This document shows positions 19,859 to 29,027 of a DNA stretch of 42,136 nt, piece by piece. The stretch is from an uncultured Erwinia sp. (GTDB taxonomy: Bacteria; Pseudomonadota; Gammaproteobacteria; Enterobacterales; Enterobacteriaceae). The DNA is taken from assembly GCA_945290265.1 (NCBI GenBank), contig CALYQW010000008.1, forward strand, positions 67,494 to 109,629, written 5' to 3'. A program made the translations under genes and the position numbers. Positions within the stretch are counted from its first letter, which is position 1; each line of letters begins with the position of its first letter. The notes under the pieces were generated by a model, which made no database searches, was not told the origin of the DNA, and saw nothing but the letters and a program-made list of their open reading frames with translations.

Positions 19859-19920
19859 CCTGTTCGTTCTGTTGGGAATGAGTTAAAAACCCTTTACAGA
19901 CAGATAGTTAGAGAAAAGAG

Positions 19921-19949
19921 TTGATATCATGACTCGCTTCATATATTGT
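19921..19949 (+). promoter_or_regulatory. Candidate promoter upstream of tRNA-Gly (proximal)
   Basis: TTGATA (19921-19926), a 17-bp spacer and TATTGT (19944-19949), giving a leader of about 40 nt before the mature tRNA. This spacing is more typical of a tRNA gene than the distal candidate. Confidence 0.4.
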
Positions 19950-19997
19950 ACGACACCTGCTGCGTCAGATGCAGTCAGTAGCAGTAACCACTCCTAA

Positions 19998-20073
<76 letters not shown>

Positions 20074-20165
20074 AAAAAATTCCATTATACAACTCCACCT
20101 CTCTGTCAATGACAGTGTGCATAACGTGGTTAATTACGTGTTTAAGAAAAGTGTTGTGAACAGAG

Positions 20166-20174
20166 TTATCCACA
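20166..20174 (+). promoter_or_regulatory. DnaA box 1 (TTATCCACA)
   Basis: A perfect high-affinity DnaA box. The flanking bases (CAGAG before it) resemble those of box R4 in E. coli oriC. Confidence 0.75.
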
Positions 20175-20207
20175 GGTTGTTTTAATGGATTAACCCTGTT
20201 AACAGAC

Positions 20208-20216
20208 TTTTTCACA
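20208..20216 (+). promoter_or_regulatory. DnaA box 2 (TTTTTCACA)
   Basis: It matches TTWTNCACA, same orientation as box 1, 42 bp downstream, about four helical turns. Confidence 0.5.
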
Positions 20217-20327
20217 TATCTCTGGTTTGTTTAATTTGATGTTTTATAAAGTTTTTTTAGCTCATAAAATTAAGTAATTTGTCCGATGAGATTTTTATAT
20301 CGCTTGATTGAAAAGCCTTTTTTATTT

Positions 20328-20348
20328 TTATTCACAGAATGTGGAAAA
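20328..20348. promoter_or_regulatory. DnaA boxes 3 and 4, inverted pair
   Basis: TTATTCACA (20328-20336, plus) and TGTGGAAAA (20340-20348, which is TTTTCCACA on the minus strand) face each other with a 3-bp spacer. Both match the consensus. Confidence 0.6.
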
Positions 20349-20396
20349 GATTATCATAAATCTGAATAAGCCCGTCACCATTATTTGAACCCGTTG

Positions 20397-20451
20397 ATCT
20401 TAGGATCTGCCTTGCAAATTTGCCAGTTTGATCGCGCTATAATCCTAAGAT
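20397..20451. repeat. Inverted repeat enclosing a palindrome, upstream of nnr
   Basis: ATCTTAGGAT (20397-20406) and ATCCTAAGAT (20442-20451) are exact reverse complements. Between them is a perfect 10-bp palindrome GCAAATTTGC (20414-20423), and the right arm overlaps a TATAAT (20438-20443). The right arm leads into TTTTTC, so a folded transcript could also end here. It could be an operator over an nnr-operon promoter; no -35 hexamer is evident. Confidence 0.55.
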
Positions 20452-20633
20452 TTTTCTTAACGGTGATATCAGCCGTGATTCCGGTACGCCAGCCATAAAT
20501 CCCCGCGCGCCTTAATCCTGAGGTATTATTATCGTTTTGCATTATTTTCTCCCACTTTTTGAGCCGGAGAAGCAGATCATAACGGTTATCCAGCCATCAG
20601 GCACCGGTCAGGTTACATTCGCGAGGATAAAGC

Positions 20634-22157
20634 ATGAAGCAGTCTGCGCAACATCCCTTTCATCGGGCATTACCCGGCCCGGTGTGGCCTGTAGAACAAA
20701 TAAAACGCCTGGAGCGTGAGGGCGCTGACGCACTGGGGATCAGTCTGTTTGAGCTGATGCAGCGGGCAGGGGAAGCTGCCTTCAGCCAACTGCGTGAACG
20801 TTGGCCGAGAGCCCGGCACTGCCTGGTTTTATGTGGTGCAGGCAACAATGGCGGGGATGGCTATATTGTTGCCCGACTGGCTCAGGCCAGCGGGATTGCA
20901 GTGACGTTAATTGCGGTTGAAGGCAAACATCCGTTGCCTGAAGAAGCCAGGCAGGCCAGGCAGGCCTGGCTGGCTGCCGGTGGCGTGATCCACGATCCGG
21001 CAATCGTCTGGCCGGGATCAGTGGACATCATTGTGGATGCACTGCTGGGAACCGGCCTGCAGCAGGTGCCTGTTACGCCTTATGCTGAACTGATCGAGAA
21101 AGCTAATCAGCATCCGGCAGCCATTTTAGCGCTGGATATTCCGTCCGGTTTGGTGGCGGATAATGGCACTGTCCCGGGTAAGGCGATCATGGCACAGTTC
21201 ACGCTGACTTTTGTGGCGCTGAAGCCGGGGTTACTGACCGGGAAGGCGCGGGACTACACCGGGCAGCTGGATTACCATGCGTTAGGGCTGGAATCCTGGT
21301 TGGAAACGCAGTCTGCACCCATCGAACGTATTGATGCCGGACAACTGGCAGGCTGGCTGCCCCCGCGCAGGGCGACATCCCATAAAGGCAATCACGGGCG
21401 GCTGCTGGCAGTGGGAGGAGACCAGGGTACGGCGGGGGCGATCCGTATGACGGCGGAAGCTGCACTGCGCTGTGGATCGGGCACGGTAAGGGTGTTGACC
21501 CATAAAGAGAATATTGCGCCATTACTCGCGGCGCGACCAGAACTGATGGTGCAGGAGATGACGGCAGACAGCCTGACTAACGGTCTGGAGTGGGCGGATA
21601 TGATTGTGATCGGCCCGGGCCTTGGCCAGGGAAGTTGGGGAAAACAGGCGCTGAGGAAAATAGAAAATTCTCAGAAGCCTATGCTTTGGGATGCTGATGC
21701 GATTAACCTGCTGGCAATCAGCCCCGATAAACGTCAAAATCGAATACTTACCCCGCACCCCGGTGAAGCCGCGCGGTTGCTGAATACCAGCGTAAGTGAA
21801 ATTGAAAGTGACCGCTTACATGCCGTGAAGCTTCTGGTAAAGCGTTATGGTGGCGTGGTGGTATTGAAGGGTGCCGGTACCCTGATAGCCGATAATCAGG
21901 GAGCGCTGGCGGTGGCGGATGTAGGTAACGCCGGCATGGCAACGGGGGGAATGGGGGACGTGCTGTCCGGCATTATTGGCAGCCTGGCGGGGCAGGGTTT
22001 ATCCTTGTTCCGTGCCGCCTGTGCAGGTTGTGTAGTGCATGGTGCTGCGGCTGATGTCCTGGCGACTCGCTACGGTACACGTGGTATGTTAGCAACCGAT
22101 CTGTTTACTGAACTATATCTGTTTGTCAATCCTGAGATCTCGAATACGAACCAATGA
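20634..22157 (+). CDS. nnr: Bifunctional NAD(P)H-hydrate repair enzyme Nnr
   Basis: 507 aa (E. coli 515). The N-terminal YjeF_N epimerase domain (about 15-225) has [13 protein letters not shown] at 70-82 and converts R-NAD(P)HX to S-NAD(P)HX. The C-terminal ADP-dependent dehydratase (about 235-500) has the ribokinase-like [12 protein letters not shown] at 431-442, with Asp442 as likely base, and restores NAD(P)H. GAGGAT lies about 7 nt before the ATG at 20634. First gene of nnr-tsaE-amiB-mutL-miaA-hfq-hflXKC; its stop overlaps the tsaE start (ATGA). Confidence 0.96.
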   Translation: MKQSAQHPFHRALPGPVWPVEQIKRLEREGADALGISLFELMQRAGEAAFSQLRERWPRARHCLVLCGAGNNGGDGYIVARLAQASGIAVTLIAVEGKHPLPEEARQARQAWLAAGGVIHDPAIVWPGSVDIIVDALLGTGLQQVPVTPYAELIEKANQHPAAILALDIPSGLVADNGTVPGKAIMAQFTLTFVALKPGLLTGKARDYTGQLDYHALGLESWLETQSAPIERIDAGQLAGWLPPRRATSHKGNHGRLLAVGGDQGTAGAIRMTAEAALRCGSGTVRVLTHKENIAPLLAARPELMVQEMTADSLTNGLEWADMIVIGPGLGQGSWGKQALRKIENSQKPMLWDADAINLLAISPDKRQNRILTPHPGEAARLLNTSVSEIESDRLHAVKLLVKRYGGVVVLKGAGTLIADNQGALAVADVGNAGMATGGMGDVLSGIIGSLAGQGLSLFRAACAGCVVHGAAADVLATRYGTRGMLATDLFTELYLFVNPEISNTNQ

Positions 22158-22627
22158 TGACCTGTGAAATCGCATTGCCTGATGAGGCAGCAACCCTCGC
22201 TCTGGGAGCCAGACTTGCTCATGCCTGTCGCGTTGCCGCCACGATTTATTTGTACGGCGATCTGGGTGCCGGAAAAACCACCTTCAGCCGGGGTTTTTTG
22301 CAGGCACTTGGGCATCAGGGAAAAGTGAAAAGCCCGACTTACACTCTGGTTGAACCTTATATGTTGCCAGATCGTCATGTCTATCACTTCGATCTTTATC
22401 GCCTGGCCGATCCCGAAGAGCTGGAATTTATGGGGATCCGCGACTATTTCAGTGGCGACAGTCTGTGCCTGGTGGAATGGCCACAACAGGGCGCCGGGGT
22501 GTTACCCGAACCCGATCTTGAACTGACGCTGAACTATCAGGGACATGCGCGTCAGGCACAGTTACGTGCCTGTTCAGCGGTTGGTGAACAATTAGTGCAA
22601 AGTGCGGTACAGGATAATCATCAATGA
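22154..22627 (+). CDS. tsaE: tRNA t6A modification ATPase TsaE
   Basis: 157 aa. P-loop GDLGAGKTT at 35-43. It works with TsaB, TsaC and TsaD in making N6-threonylcarbamoyladenosine at position 37 of ANN-decoding tRNAs; TsaE drives ATP-dependent turnover. [10 protein letters not shown] and [17 protein letters not shown] are diagnostic. The start ATG at 22154 overlaps the nnr stop; a second ATG follows directly (22157). Its stop overlaps the amiB start by 4 nt. Confidence 0.96.
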   Translation: MMTCEIALPDEAATLALGARLAHACRVAATIYLYGDLGAGKTTFSRGFLQALGHQGKVKSPTYTLVEPYMLPDRHVYHFDLYRLADPEELEFMGIRDYFSGDSLCLVEWPQQGAGVLPEPDLELTLNYQGHARQAQLRACSAVGEQLVQSAVQDNHQ

Positions 22628-24276
22628 TTTTACGGATTAAATCCTGGTGTCTGCTGGCTGTACTGTTACTCAGCTGTGGTTCCCTGGCCGCCAGTCTGTC
22701 CGATATTCAGGTGTCCAATGGCAGCAATCAGGCCACACTGACCCTGAGTTTCGCCGCTCAACCGATTTATGCCTTCTTCCCGTTACATAACCCGGAACGG
22801 GTGGTGCTGGATATCCGGCAAAGTGGCGTGGTAAAAGGGCTGCCGCTGACCTTCAGTGGTAACAATCTGGTAAAACGCATTCGCCCCAGCCTGGCGAAGG
22901 ACAGTCAGAGTATTCGGCTGGTATTTGAGCTGACGCAGCCAGGTAAAACCCAGGCTCGAACTGTGCGCAGTGGCAACAGCTGGCAGGTGGTGTTTACCAT
23001 TACCGGACGTCAGGCCAGAGGGGCAGCAACCGCGCCGGTGAGTGAAGCGCCAACGCTTGAGCGTGCACCTACCGCTGCGAATCCTTTTAACGGCCAGCGC
23101 ACCACGCTGACCACCAGCGGTAATCAGGTGGCTCGTCCGCGCAGCACGCGCAGCCAAAATGATACCGTCATCGTGGCGATTGATGCTGGTCATGGCGGTC
23201 AGGATCCGGGAGCAATCGGTGCCGGAGGGTTAAAAGAGAAAAATGTTACCATCGCGGTCGCACATAAACTGCAGGCGCTGCTGAATGATGACCCAATGTT
23301 TAAAGGAGTGCTGACGCGCAACGGTGACTATTTTATCTCCGTGATGGGGCGATCCGAAGTGGCGCGTAAGCAGAATGCCAATCTTCTGGTGTCTATTCAT
23401 GCCGATGCAGCCCCCAGCCGCAGCGCTGCTGGTGCCTCGGTGTGGGTACTGTCTAACCGGCGGGCAAACAGTGAAATGGCCGGCTGGCTGGAGCAGCATG
23501 AGAAACAGTCGGAATTGCTGGGTGGAGCCGGTGACCTGCTGGCTAACAGCCAGGCCGATCCCTACCTCAGTCAGGCGGTGCTCGATCTGCAGTTTGGTCA
23601 CTCACAGCGGGTCGGTTACGATGTTGCTGTTAAAGTGATCGCCCAGTTAAAACGTATCGGCTCACTGCATAAACGTTTACCGGAGCATGCCAGCCTGGGC
23701 GTATTGCGCTCGCCGGATATTCCTTCACTGCTGGTTGAAACCGGCTTTATCAGTAACCCTTCGGAGGAGCGACTGCTTGGCAGTAGCGCATACCAGCAGA
23801 AGATTGCCGAGGCGATATATCATGGCCTGCGCTATTACTTCCTGGCGCACCCGCTACAGTCGGTCCCAAAGGAGGAAAACCGCTCGCAGCAGACAGCGCC
23901 GGCGGTTAATGTAGTCGCTATCCCGGCTCCGGCCGGCACCCGCTACAGCGGCCCGGTTCAGCGTCATGTGGTAGCCAGGGGCGAAACCCTGTCCGGGATT
24001 GCCGCCCGTTATGGGGTCAGCATGGCGATGTTACGTGAGCTGAACCAGTTAAAACGCGACGTGATGTGGACCGGGCAGCGGCTGAAAGTGCCAGCGGGCA
24101 GCCCACCGCCCAGGCAGCCAAAGCCAAAACCAACGCGACACAAAGTGGTGCGTGGTGATGCACTGACGGCGATTGCGGCGCATTATGGCGTTAGCGCGGC
24201 CAGTATCCGCCAGGCGAACAAAATGAAGACGCAGAATGTGATGCTGGGGCAAACCCTGATTATCCCGGCGTCGTAA
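22624..24276 (+). CDS. amiB: N-acetylmuramoyl-L-alanine amidase AmiB with two LysM domains
   Basis: 550 aa, about 100 longer than the E. coli protein as I remember it (445). A signal peptide (about 1-23) is followed by an AMIN domain (about 27-127) for septal targeting, a linker, and an Amidase_3 domain (about 182-405). The zinc ligands are His190, Glu205 and His259, and the catalytic Glu is Glu372 in [11 protein letters not shown]. Two C-terminal LysM repeats lie at 447-490 and 505-549. It splits septal peptidoglycan for daughter-cell separation and is activated by EnvC through FtsEX. The extra length comes mainly from two LysM units and their Pro/Lys linker. Confidence 0.95.
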   Translation: MILRIKSWCLLAVLLLSCGSLAASLSDIQVSNGSNQATLTLSFAAQPIYAFFPLHNPERVVLDIRQSGVVKGLPLTFSGNNLVKRIRPSLAKDSQSIRLVFELTQPGKTQARTVRSGNSWQVVFTITGRQARGAATAPVSEAPTLERAPTAANPFNGQRTTLTTSGNQVARPRSTRSQNDTVIVAIDAGHGGQDPGAIGAGGLKEKNVTIAVAHKLQALLNDDPMFKGVLTRNGDYFISVMGRSEVARKQNANLLVSIHADAAPSRSAAGASVWVLSNRRANSEMAGWLEQHEKQSELLGGAGDLLANSQADPYLSQAVLDLQFGHSQRVGYDVAVKVIAQLKRIGSLHKRLPEHASLGVLRSPDIPSLLVETGFISNPSEERLLGSSAYQQKIAEAIYHGLRYYFLAHPLQSVPKEENRSQQTAPAVNVVAIPAPAGTRYSGPVQRHVVARGETLSGIAARYGVSMAMLRELNQLKRDVMWTGQRLKVPAGSPPPRQPKPKPTRHKVVRGDALTAIAAHYGVSAASIRQANKMKTQNVMLGQTLIIPAS

Positions 24277-24305
24277 CCCGCAGCAACATACAGAAAGGAT
24301 ATCCC

Positions 24306-26153
24306 ATGCCGATTCAGGTTTTACCCCCACAGCTGGCTAACCAGATTGCCGCAGGTGAAGTGGTAGAACGCCCGGCATCCGTGGTTAAAGAGCTGGTGGA
24401 AAACAGTCTTGATGCCGGGGCAACGCGCATTGATATTGATATCGAAAAAGGGGGCGCCAAACTAATCCGCATTCGTGACAACGGTTGCGGCATTGGTAAA
24501 GATGAACTGGCGATGGCACTGGCGCGGCATGCGACCAGTAAAATTACCTCACTGGACGATCTGGAAGCGATTATAAGCCTCGGTTTTCGTGGCGAAGCGC
24601 TGGCCAGTATCAGTTCGGTGGCGCGTCTGACGCTGACATCCCGCACCGCCGACCAGAACGAAGCCTGGCAGGCTTATGCTGAAGGGCGCGATCAGGCGGT
24701 GACGATCAAACCGGCGGCTCACCCGCCAGGCACTACGCTGGAGGTGCTGGATCTGTTCTACAACACCCCCGCCCGGCGTAAATTTATGCGCACCGAAAAA
24801 ACCGAATTCACCCATATTGATGAAGTGATCCGCCGGATTGCGCTGGCACGTTTTGATGTCGCGATTTCGTTAACCCACAATGGCAAACTGATCCGCCAGT
24901 ATCGTGGGGTGAATGATGACAGCCAACGCGAACGGCGTTTGGGGGCGATTTGTGGCACCACCTTTATCAGTCATGCGTTGAAAATTGAGTGGCAGCATGG
25001 CGATTTGGCACTGCGCGGCTGGGTGGCCGATCCTGTCGGGTCACGTTCTCTGAGCGAATTGCAGTACTGCTATGTCAACGGGCGCATGATGCGAGACCGG
25101 TTAATCAATCATGCCATCCGTCAGGCATATCAGGATAAGCTCGGCGATCAGCATCTGCCGGCTTATGTCCTGTATCTGGAAATCGATCCCCATCAGGTAG
25201 ATGTTAATGTACATCCAGCCAAGCATGAGGTGCGCTTTCATCAGTCGCGTCTGGTGCATGATTTTATCTATCAGGGCGTAATGAGCGTGTTACAGGAGAG
25301 CAAGGTAAGCGCCCGCGCTCTGCTGGAAGAGGTGGAACCGCCGGTATACCGGGCACCAGAAAACCGTCAGTCTGCTGGAGGGAATCACTTTTCTGCGCCG
25401 GCGCGCGCGCCCTCGTCGGGTGGACACCAGGCTGGCAGCTGGACACGTCAGGAGCCGGTGTATCAACAGCGGGAAGGGCGTGCGTATCAGCAGCTGCTTG
25501 AAACACCGCCGTGCGCACCGGCGGAACCTGCGCCAGTGGAGGTTACTGCAGGCGCGCAGCGCGCTGAACCGCAGGGATCCACGCCGCTGGCCGGGCAGTC
25601 GCACAGCTTTGGCCGGGTACTGAGTGTGGTGCAGCAGCAGTATGCGCTGGTAGAAAATACCCGCGGGCTGGCATTAGTGGCGCTGGAGGTGGCCGGCCGC
25701 TGGCTGAAGCAGGCGCAGCTGGACCCGAAAGAGGGAGAACTGAAGCCACAGCCGCTGCTGATCCCCGTGCGACTGAAAACCGGCAAAGCAGAACGAGATG
25801 CTGCACAACAGCATGGCGCGCTGCTGAGTCAGTTAGGCATCGACCTGCGTACCGATGGGCAATATTTGATGCTGCGCACGGTGCCTTTACCTTTGCGGCA
25901 ACAAAATTTACAAAACTTGATTCCTGAGCTGTTAGGCTACTGCGCCCGGCAGCAGGATGTTTCGACCAGCCAGATAGCGCACTGGCTGGCGCGTCAGGCG
26001 GTGACAGAACATCAGCACTGGAATCACTCGCAGGCGATTGCACTGCTGGCTGAGGTTGAGCGACTTTGCCCCCGGCTGGTAACATCACCGCCTTCCGGTT
26101 TATTACAGCTAATCGATATCAAAACGGCGCTGAATGCCCTGAATAATGAGTGA
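24306..26153 (+). CDS. mutL: DNA mismatch repair protein MutL
   Basis: 615 aa, the E. coli length. GHKL ATPase domain at the N-terminus: catalytic Glu29 and Asn33 in [11 protein letters not shown], Asp58 in RDNGCGIG, and GFRGEAL at 93-99. The middle part carries the transducer domain, then a Pro/Ala/Gln-rich linker (about 340-430) and the C-terminal dimerisation domain. The metal-binding DQHA(X)2E(X)4E endonuclease motif is absent, as expected where MutH makes the nick. It links MutS to MutH and UvrD. Its last 8 nt overlap miaA. Confidence 0.96.
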   Translation: MPIQVLPPQLANQIAAGEVVERPASVVKELVENSLDAGATRIDIDIEKGGAKLIRIRDNGCGIGKDELAMALARHATSKITSLDDLEAIISLGFRGEALASISSVARLTLTSRTADQNEAWQAYAEGRDQAVTIKPAAHPPGTTLEVLDLFYNTPARRKFMRTEKTEFTHIDEVIRRIALARFDVAISLTHNGKLIRQYRGVNDDSQRERRLGAICGTTFISHALKIEWQHGDLALRGWVADPVGSRSLSELQYCYVNGRMMRDRLINHAIRQAYQDKLGDQHLPAYVLYLEIDPHQVDVNVHPAKHEVRFHQSRLVHDFIYQGVMSVLQESKVSARALLEEVEPPVYRAPENRQSAGGNHFSAPARAPSSGGHQAGSWTRQEPVYQQREGRAYQQLLETPPCAPAEPAPVEVTAGAQRAEPQGSTPLAGQSHSFGRVLSVVQQQYALVENTRGLALVALEVAGRWLKQAQLDPKEGELKPQPLLIPVRLKTGKAERDAAQQHGALLSQLGIDLRTDGQYLMLRTVPLPLRQQNLQNLIPELLGYCARQQDVSTSQIAHWLARQAVTEHQHWNHSQAIALLAEVERLCPRLVTSPPSGLLQLIDIKTALNALNNE

Positions 26154-27096
26154 AAAATCCACGGCTGGCCTGCCTGAGGCAATCTTTTTAATGGGGCCTA
26201 CTGCCTCCGGGAAAACGGCGTTGGCGATGAGCTTATGCAAGTTGTTACCGGTTGAGCTGATTAGCGTTGATTCAGCCCTGATTTATCGTGGTATGGATAT
26301 TGGTACGGCCAAGCCAACTGTTGATGAACTGCGTCTGGCTCCTCACCGTCTGCTGGATATCCGCGATCCGGCTGAAAGCTATTCGGCAGCAGATTTCCGT
26401 CGTGATGCCCTCGCCGAAATGGCGGATATCACCCGGCGAGGCAATATCCCGCTATTGGTGGGGGGGACCATGCTGTATTTCAAAGCATTGTTGGAAGGAT
26501 TATCGCCGTTGCCCCCGGCCGATCCGCAGATCCGTCAGCGTATTGAACAAAGCGCCAGTGAAAAAGGTTGGGAAGCGCTGCACCACCAGTTATGTGATAT
26601 TGATCCTGTCGCTGGTAGTCGTATTCATCCGAATGATCCCCAGAGACTTTCACGGGCACTGGAAGTTTTTTTTATTTCAGGTAAAACTTTAACCGAACTA
26701 ACAAAGACGTCTGGCGAAGCCCTGCCTTATGCTGTCTCCCAGTTTGCTATCGCACCCGCGAATCGCGAACTGATCCATCAGCGTATCGAGCAGCGTTTTC
26801 ATCAGATGCTGGCGTCAGGATTTGAAGCGGAAGCTCGGGCACTTCTTGCACGAGGTGATTTGCATACGGATATGCCTTCCATTCGTTGTGTTGGTTATCG
26901 CCAGATGTGGTCATTTTTATCTGGTGAAATTGATTACGATGACATGGTTTATAAGGGGATTTGCGCTACCCGTCAGTTGGCTAAACGCCAGATGACATGG
27001 CTTCGTGGCTGGCAGGATGTTCACTGGCTGGATAGCGAGCAACCTGATGCAGCCTGTGCCCGTGTATTACAGGTTCTTAGTGCGAAGCATGGGTGA
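26146..27096 (+). CDS. miaA: tRNA dimethylallyltransferase MiaA
   Basis: 316 aa (E. coli 316). P-loop GPTASGKTA at 17-25. [18 protein letters not shown] holds the catalytic Asp and DMAPP-binding residues, and RCVGYRQMW and [13 protein letters not shown] are conserved near the end. It adds dimethylallyl to A37 of tRNAs reading UNN codons, the base for ms2i6A. The ATG lies inside the end of mutL (8-nt overlap), so translation is coupled. Promoters for hfq in E. coli lie partly within this gene. Confidence 0.97.
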   Translation: MSEKSTAGLPEAIFLMGPTASGKTALAMSLCKLLPVELISVDSALIYRGMDIGTAKPTVDELRLAPHRLLDIRDPAESYSAADFRRDALAEMADITRRGNIPLLVGGTMLYFKALLEGLSPLPPADPQIRQRIEQSASEKGWEALHHQLCDIDPVAGSRIHPNDPQRLSRALEVFFISGKTLTELTKTSGEALPYAVSQFAIAPANRELIHQRIEQRFHQMLASGFEAEARALLARGDLHTDMPSIRCVGYRQMWSFLSGEIDYDDMVYKGICATRQLAKRQMTWLRGWQDVHWLDSEQPDAACARVLQVLSAKHG

Positions 27097-27101
27097 TTGT
27101 G

Positions 27102-27151
27102 TACAATTGGGGGGTTAAGGTGCGCAAATTTTTCGTCGTATTCGAACCCCC
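27102..27151 (+). promoter_or_regulatory. hfq leader: candidate promoter -10 and 5'-UTR hairpin
   Basis: The sequence GATTGTGTACAATTG, shared with E. coli from memory, contains a -10-like TACAAT (27102-27107). Downstream, GGGGGTT (27110-27116) and AACCCCC (27145-27151) can pair around a 28-nt loop that holds CAAATTTTTCG, a U-rich Hfq-type site. In E. coli Hfq represses its own mRNA by binding this leader; the same is plausible here. No good -35 is seen. Confidence 0.42.
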
Positions 27152-27197
27152 TGGGTTCTTAAAGTTACAAACAACAAGCAAATAAGGAAAAAACAGA

Positions 27198-27506
27198 ATG
27201 GCTAAGGGGCAATCATTACAGGATCCGTTCTTAAACGCACTGCGTCGTGAACGTGTTCCTGTTTCAATTTATCTGGTTAACGGTATCAAACTGCAGGGGC
27301 AGATTGAGTCATTCGATCAGTTTGTTATTTTACTTAAAAACACGGTCAGTCAGATGGTGTACAAACACGCTATCTCTACTGTTGTACCTTCCCGCCCGGT
27401 TTCTCATCACAGCAACAATACCGGTGGTAGCAGTAACTATCATCATGGTGGTAGCAATCAGGGGGCAGCCTCACAGCCTCAACAGGACAGCAACGACGCC
27501 GAATAA
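27198..27506 (+). CDS. hfq: RNA chaperone Hfq
   Basis: 102 aa. The Sm core (residues 1-66) is the E. coli sequence in every recognisable part: Sm1 [21 protein letters not shown], Sm2 with YKHAIST. Gln8, Asp9, Phe42, Tyr55, Lys56 and His57 form the proximal RNA site, and Arg16, Arg17 and Arg19 the rim. The C-terminal tail (from about 67) is Ser/Asn/Gly/His/Gln-rich and disordered, ending in acidic DSNDAE. AAGGAAAA lies upstream of the ATG. It would serve ArcZ among other sRNAs. Confidence 0.98.
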   Translation: MAKGQSLQDPFLNALRRERVPVSIYLVNGIKLQGQIESFDQFVILLKNTVSQMVYKHAISTVVPSRPVSHHSNNTGGSSNYHHGGSNQGAASQPQQDSNDAE

Positions 27507-27527
27507 GTCGTCTGACTGCCTCTCTGT

Positions 27528-27555
27528 GACGGGGAGCTTTCAAGAATTCCCCGTC
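27528..27555 (+). terminator. Hairpin between hfq and hflX
   Basis: GACGGGGA (27528-27535) and TCCCCGTC (27548-27555) pair over 8 bp with a 12-nt loop. The following bases are not a strong T-run (CGGATACG, then TTAATTTT). It is probably a partial terminator that lowers hflXKC relative to hfq. Confidence 0.5.
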
Positions 27556-27679
27556 CGGATACGTTAATTTTCAGTGACAGAACACAGTCTTCAGCAACCT
27601 GGTAACAGCTTGCTCAGGTAATTGATTTTGACGAGTATGGCCCGGGGCCCGGGCGCAATAGGTTCGAGAGGTTTAAAGG

Positions 27680-28963
27680 TTGTTTGACCGTTATGATGCC
27701 GGCGAGCAGGCCGTACTGGTACACATCTATTTTTCACAAGACAAAGATATGGAAGACCTGCAGGAGTTTGAAGCTCTGGTCTCTTCTGCTGGCGTTGAGG
27801 CACTGCGGGTGATTACCGGCAGTCGCAAAGCGCCACATCCCAAATATTTTGTCGGTGAAGGAAAAGCTGTAGAAGTCGCACAGGCAGTCAAAGAGAGCGG
27901 TGCATCCGTCGTGCTGTTTGATCATGCCCTTACTCCGGCACAGGAACGCAATATTGAGCGGCTGTGCGAGTGTCGTGTGATTGACCGAACCGGATTAATT
28001 CTGGATATATTTGCCCAGCGTGCGCGCACCCATGAAGGGAAGCTTCAGGTTGAACTGGCGCAGCTGCGCCATCTTGCGACACGTTTGGTACGTGGCTGGA
28101 CGCATCTGGAGCGCCAGAAAGGGGGGATTGGTTTACGTGGCCCGGGTGAAACCCAGCTGGAAACCGACCGTCGTCTGCTACGCAACCGGATTACCTTAAT
28201 TCTTTCCCGCCTTGAGCGCGTAGAAAAGCAGCGAGAGCAGGGCAGGCAGGCGCGTAACAAAGCCGACATACCCACCGTATCTTTGGTGGGTTACACCAAC
28301 GCCGGTAAATCGACGTTGTTTAACCGACTGACCTCTGCCGAGGTGTATGCGGCCGATCAGCTGTTTGCCACGCTCGATCCAACGTTGCGCAGAGTGGATG
28401 TCATCGATGTCGGAGAAGTGGTACTGGCGGATACCGTGGGGTTTATTCGCCACCTGCCGCACGACCTGGTGGCGGCGTTTAAGGCAACGCTACAGGAAAC
28501 CCGCCAGGCAACCCTGTTACTGCACGTGGTGGATGCGGCCGATCTGCGTCTCGATGAAAATATAGAGGCGGTCAATGAGGTATTGACAGAGATCGAATCT
28601 GACGAGATCCCCACGCTGTTGGTAATGAATAAAATCGATATGCTGGAGGGCTTTGAACCGCGTATCGATCGTAACGAAGAAAATCTGCCTGTCCGCGTCT
28701 GGCTTTCCGCCCAAAGCGGTGCCGGGTTGCCATTACTGTTTCAGGCGCTGAGTGAGCGCCTGGCCGGTGAGATCGCGCAGTACCACTTATGCATACCGCC
28801 ACAGGCAGGACGGTTGCGGAGTCGTTTCTATCAACTACAGGCGATAGAAAAAGAGTGGATTGAAGAAGACGGTAGCGTAGGGCTTGCCATACGTCTGCCG
28901 ATTGTTGACTGGCACCGGTTATGCAAACAGGAACCGGAGCTGGTGAATTACATTGTTAACTGA
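27680..28963 (+). CDS. hflX: Ribosome-splitting GTPase HflX
   Basis: 427 aa beginning with a TTG codon at 27680, giving [10 protein letters not shown], the family start; GAGAGG lies 8 nt upstream. No in-frame ATG gives this N-terminus. The HflX N-domain (about 25-130) precedes a glycine-rich linker with a coiled coil (165-195) and the G domain: G1 GYTNAGKS at 204-211, DTVG (G3) and NKID (G4). It splits stalled or heat-damaged 70S ribosomes. It is cytoplasmic, and 64 bp upstream of hflK. Confidence 0.95.
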   Translation: MFDRYDAGEQAVLVHIYFSQDKDMEDLQEFEALVSSAGVEALRVITGSRKAPHPKYFVGEGKAVEVAQAVKESGASVVLFDHALTPAQERNIERLCECRVIDRTGLILDIFAQRARTHEGKLQVELAQLRHLATRLVRGWTHLERQKGGIGLRGPGETQLETDRRLLRNRITLILSRLERVEKQREQGRQARNKADIPTVSLVGYTNAGKSTLFNRLTSAEVYAADQLFATLDPTLRRVDVIDVGEVVLADTVGFIRHLPHDLVAAFKATLQETRQATLLLHVVDAADLRLDENIEAVNEVLTEIESDEIPTLLVMNKIDMLEGFEPRIDRNEENLPVRVWLSAQSGAGLPLLFQALSERLAGEIAQYHLCIPPQAGRLRSRFYQLQAIEKEWIEEDGSVGLAIRLPIVDWHRLCKQEPELVNYIVN

Positions 28964-29027
28964 TTTTGCCTGACATGCGCATTCCACTCAGGGATGCCAC
29001 CGCACACACAATTAATGGAGTATAAAC

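Larger units (their letters stand above)
19694..19997 (+). other. obgE-tRNA-Gly intergenic region
   Basis: 304 bp without a gene. It contains a long hairpin after obgE (19706-19732) and two sigma-70-like promoters (19830-19858 and 19921-19949) pointing to the tRNA. No sign of dacB or greA, which follow obgE in E. coli, so this gap contains a synteny junction. Confidence 0.6.
20074..20633. other. Candidate datA locus: AT-rich intergenic region with DnaA boxes
   Basis: 560 bp between tRNA-Gly and nnr without a convincing gene. In E. coli the DnaA-inactivating locus datA lies beside the glyVXY tRNA genes, near queG and nnr. Here the corresponding gap has four sites that match the DnaA-box consensus TTWTNCACA exactly, at 20166, 20208, 20328 (plus) and 20348 (minus), within 183 bp of AT-rich DNA. 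A TTGATT word (20304-20309) between boxes 2 and 3 is only a partial match to an IHF site. queG, which separates the E. coli locus from nnr, is missing. The role is inferred from position and boxes. Confidence 0.62.

Noticed and set aside
20304-20309. IHF site between DnaA boxes 2 and 3
   Set aside because: Only the WATCAA half matches on the minus strand (AATCAA); the TTR part does not, so I do not list it as a site.
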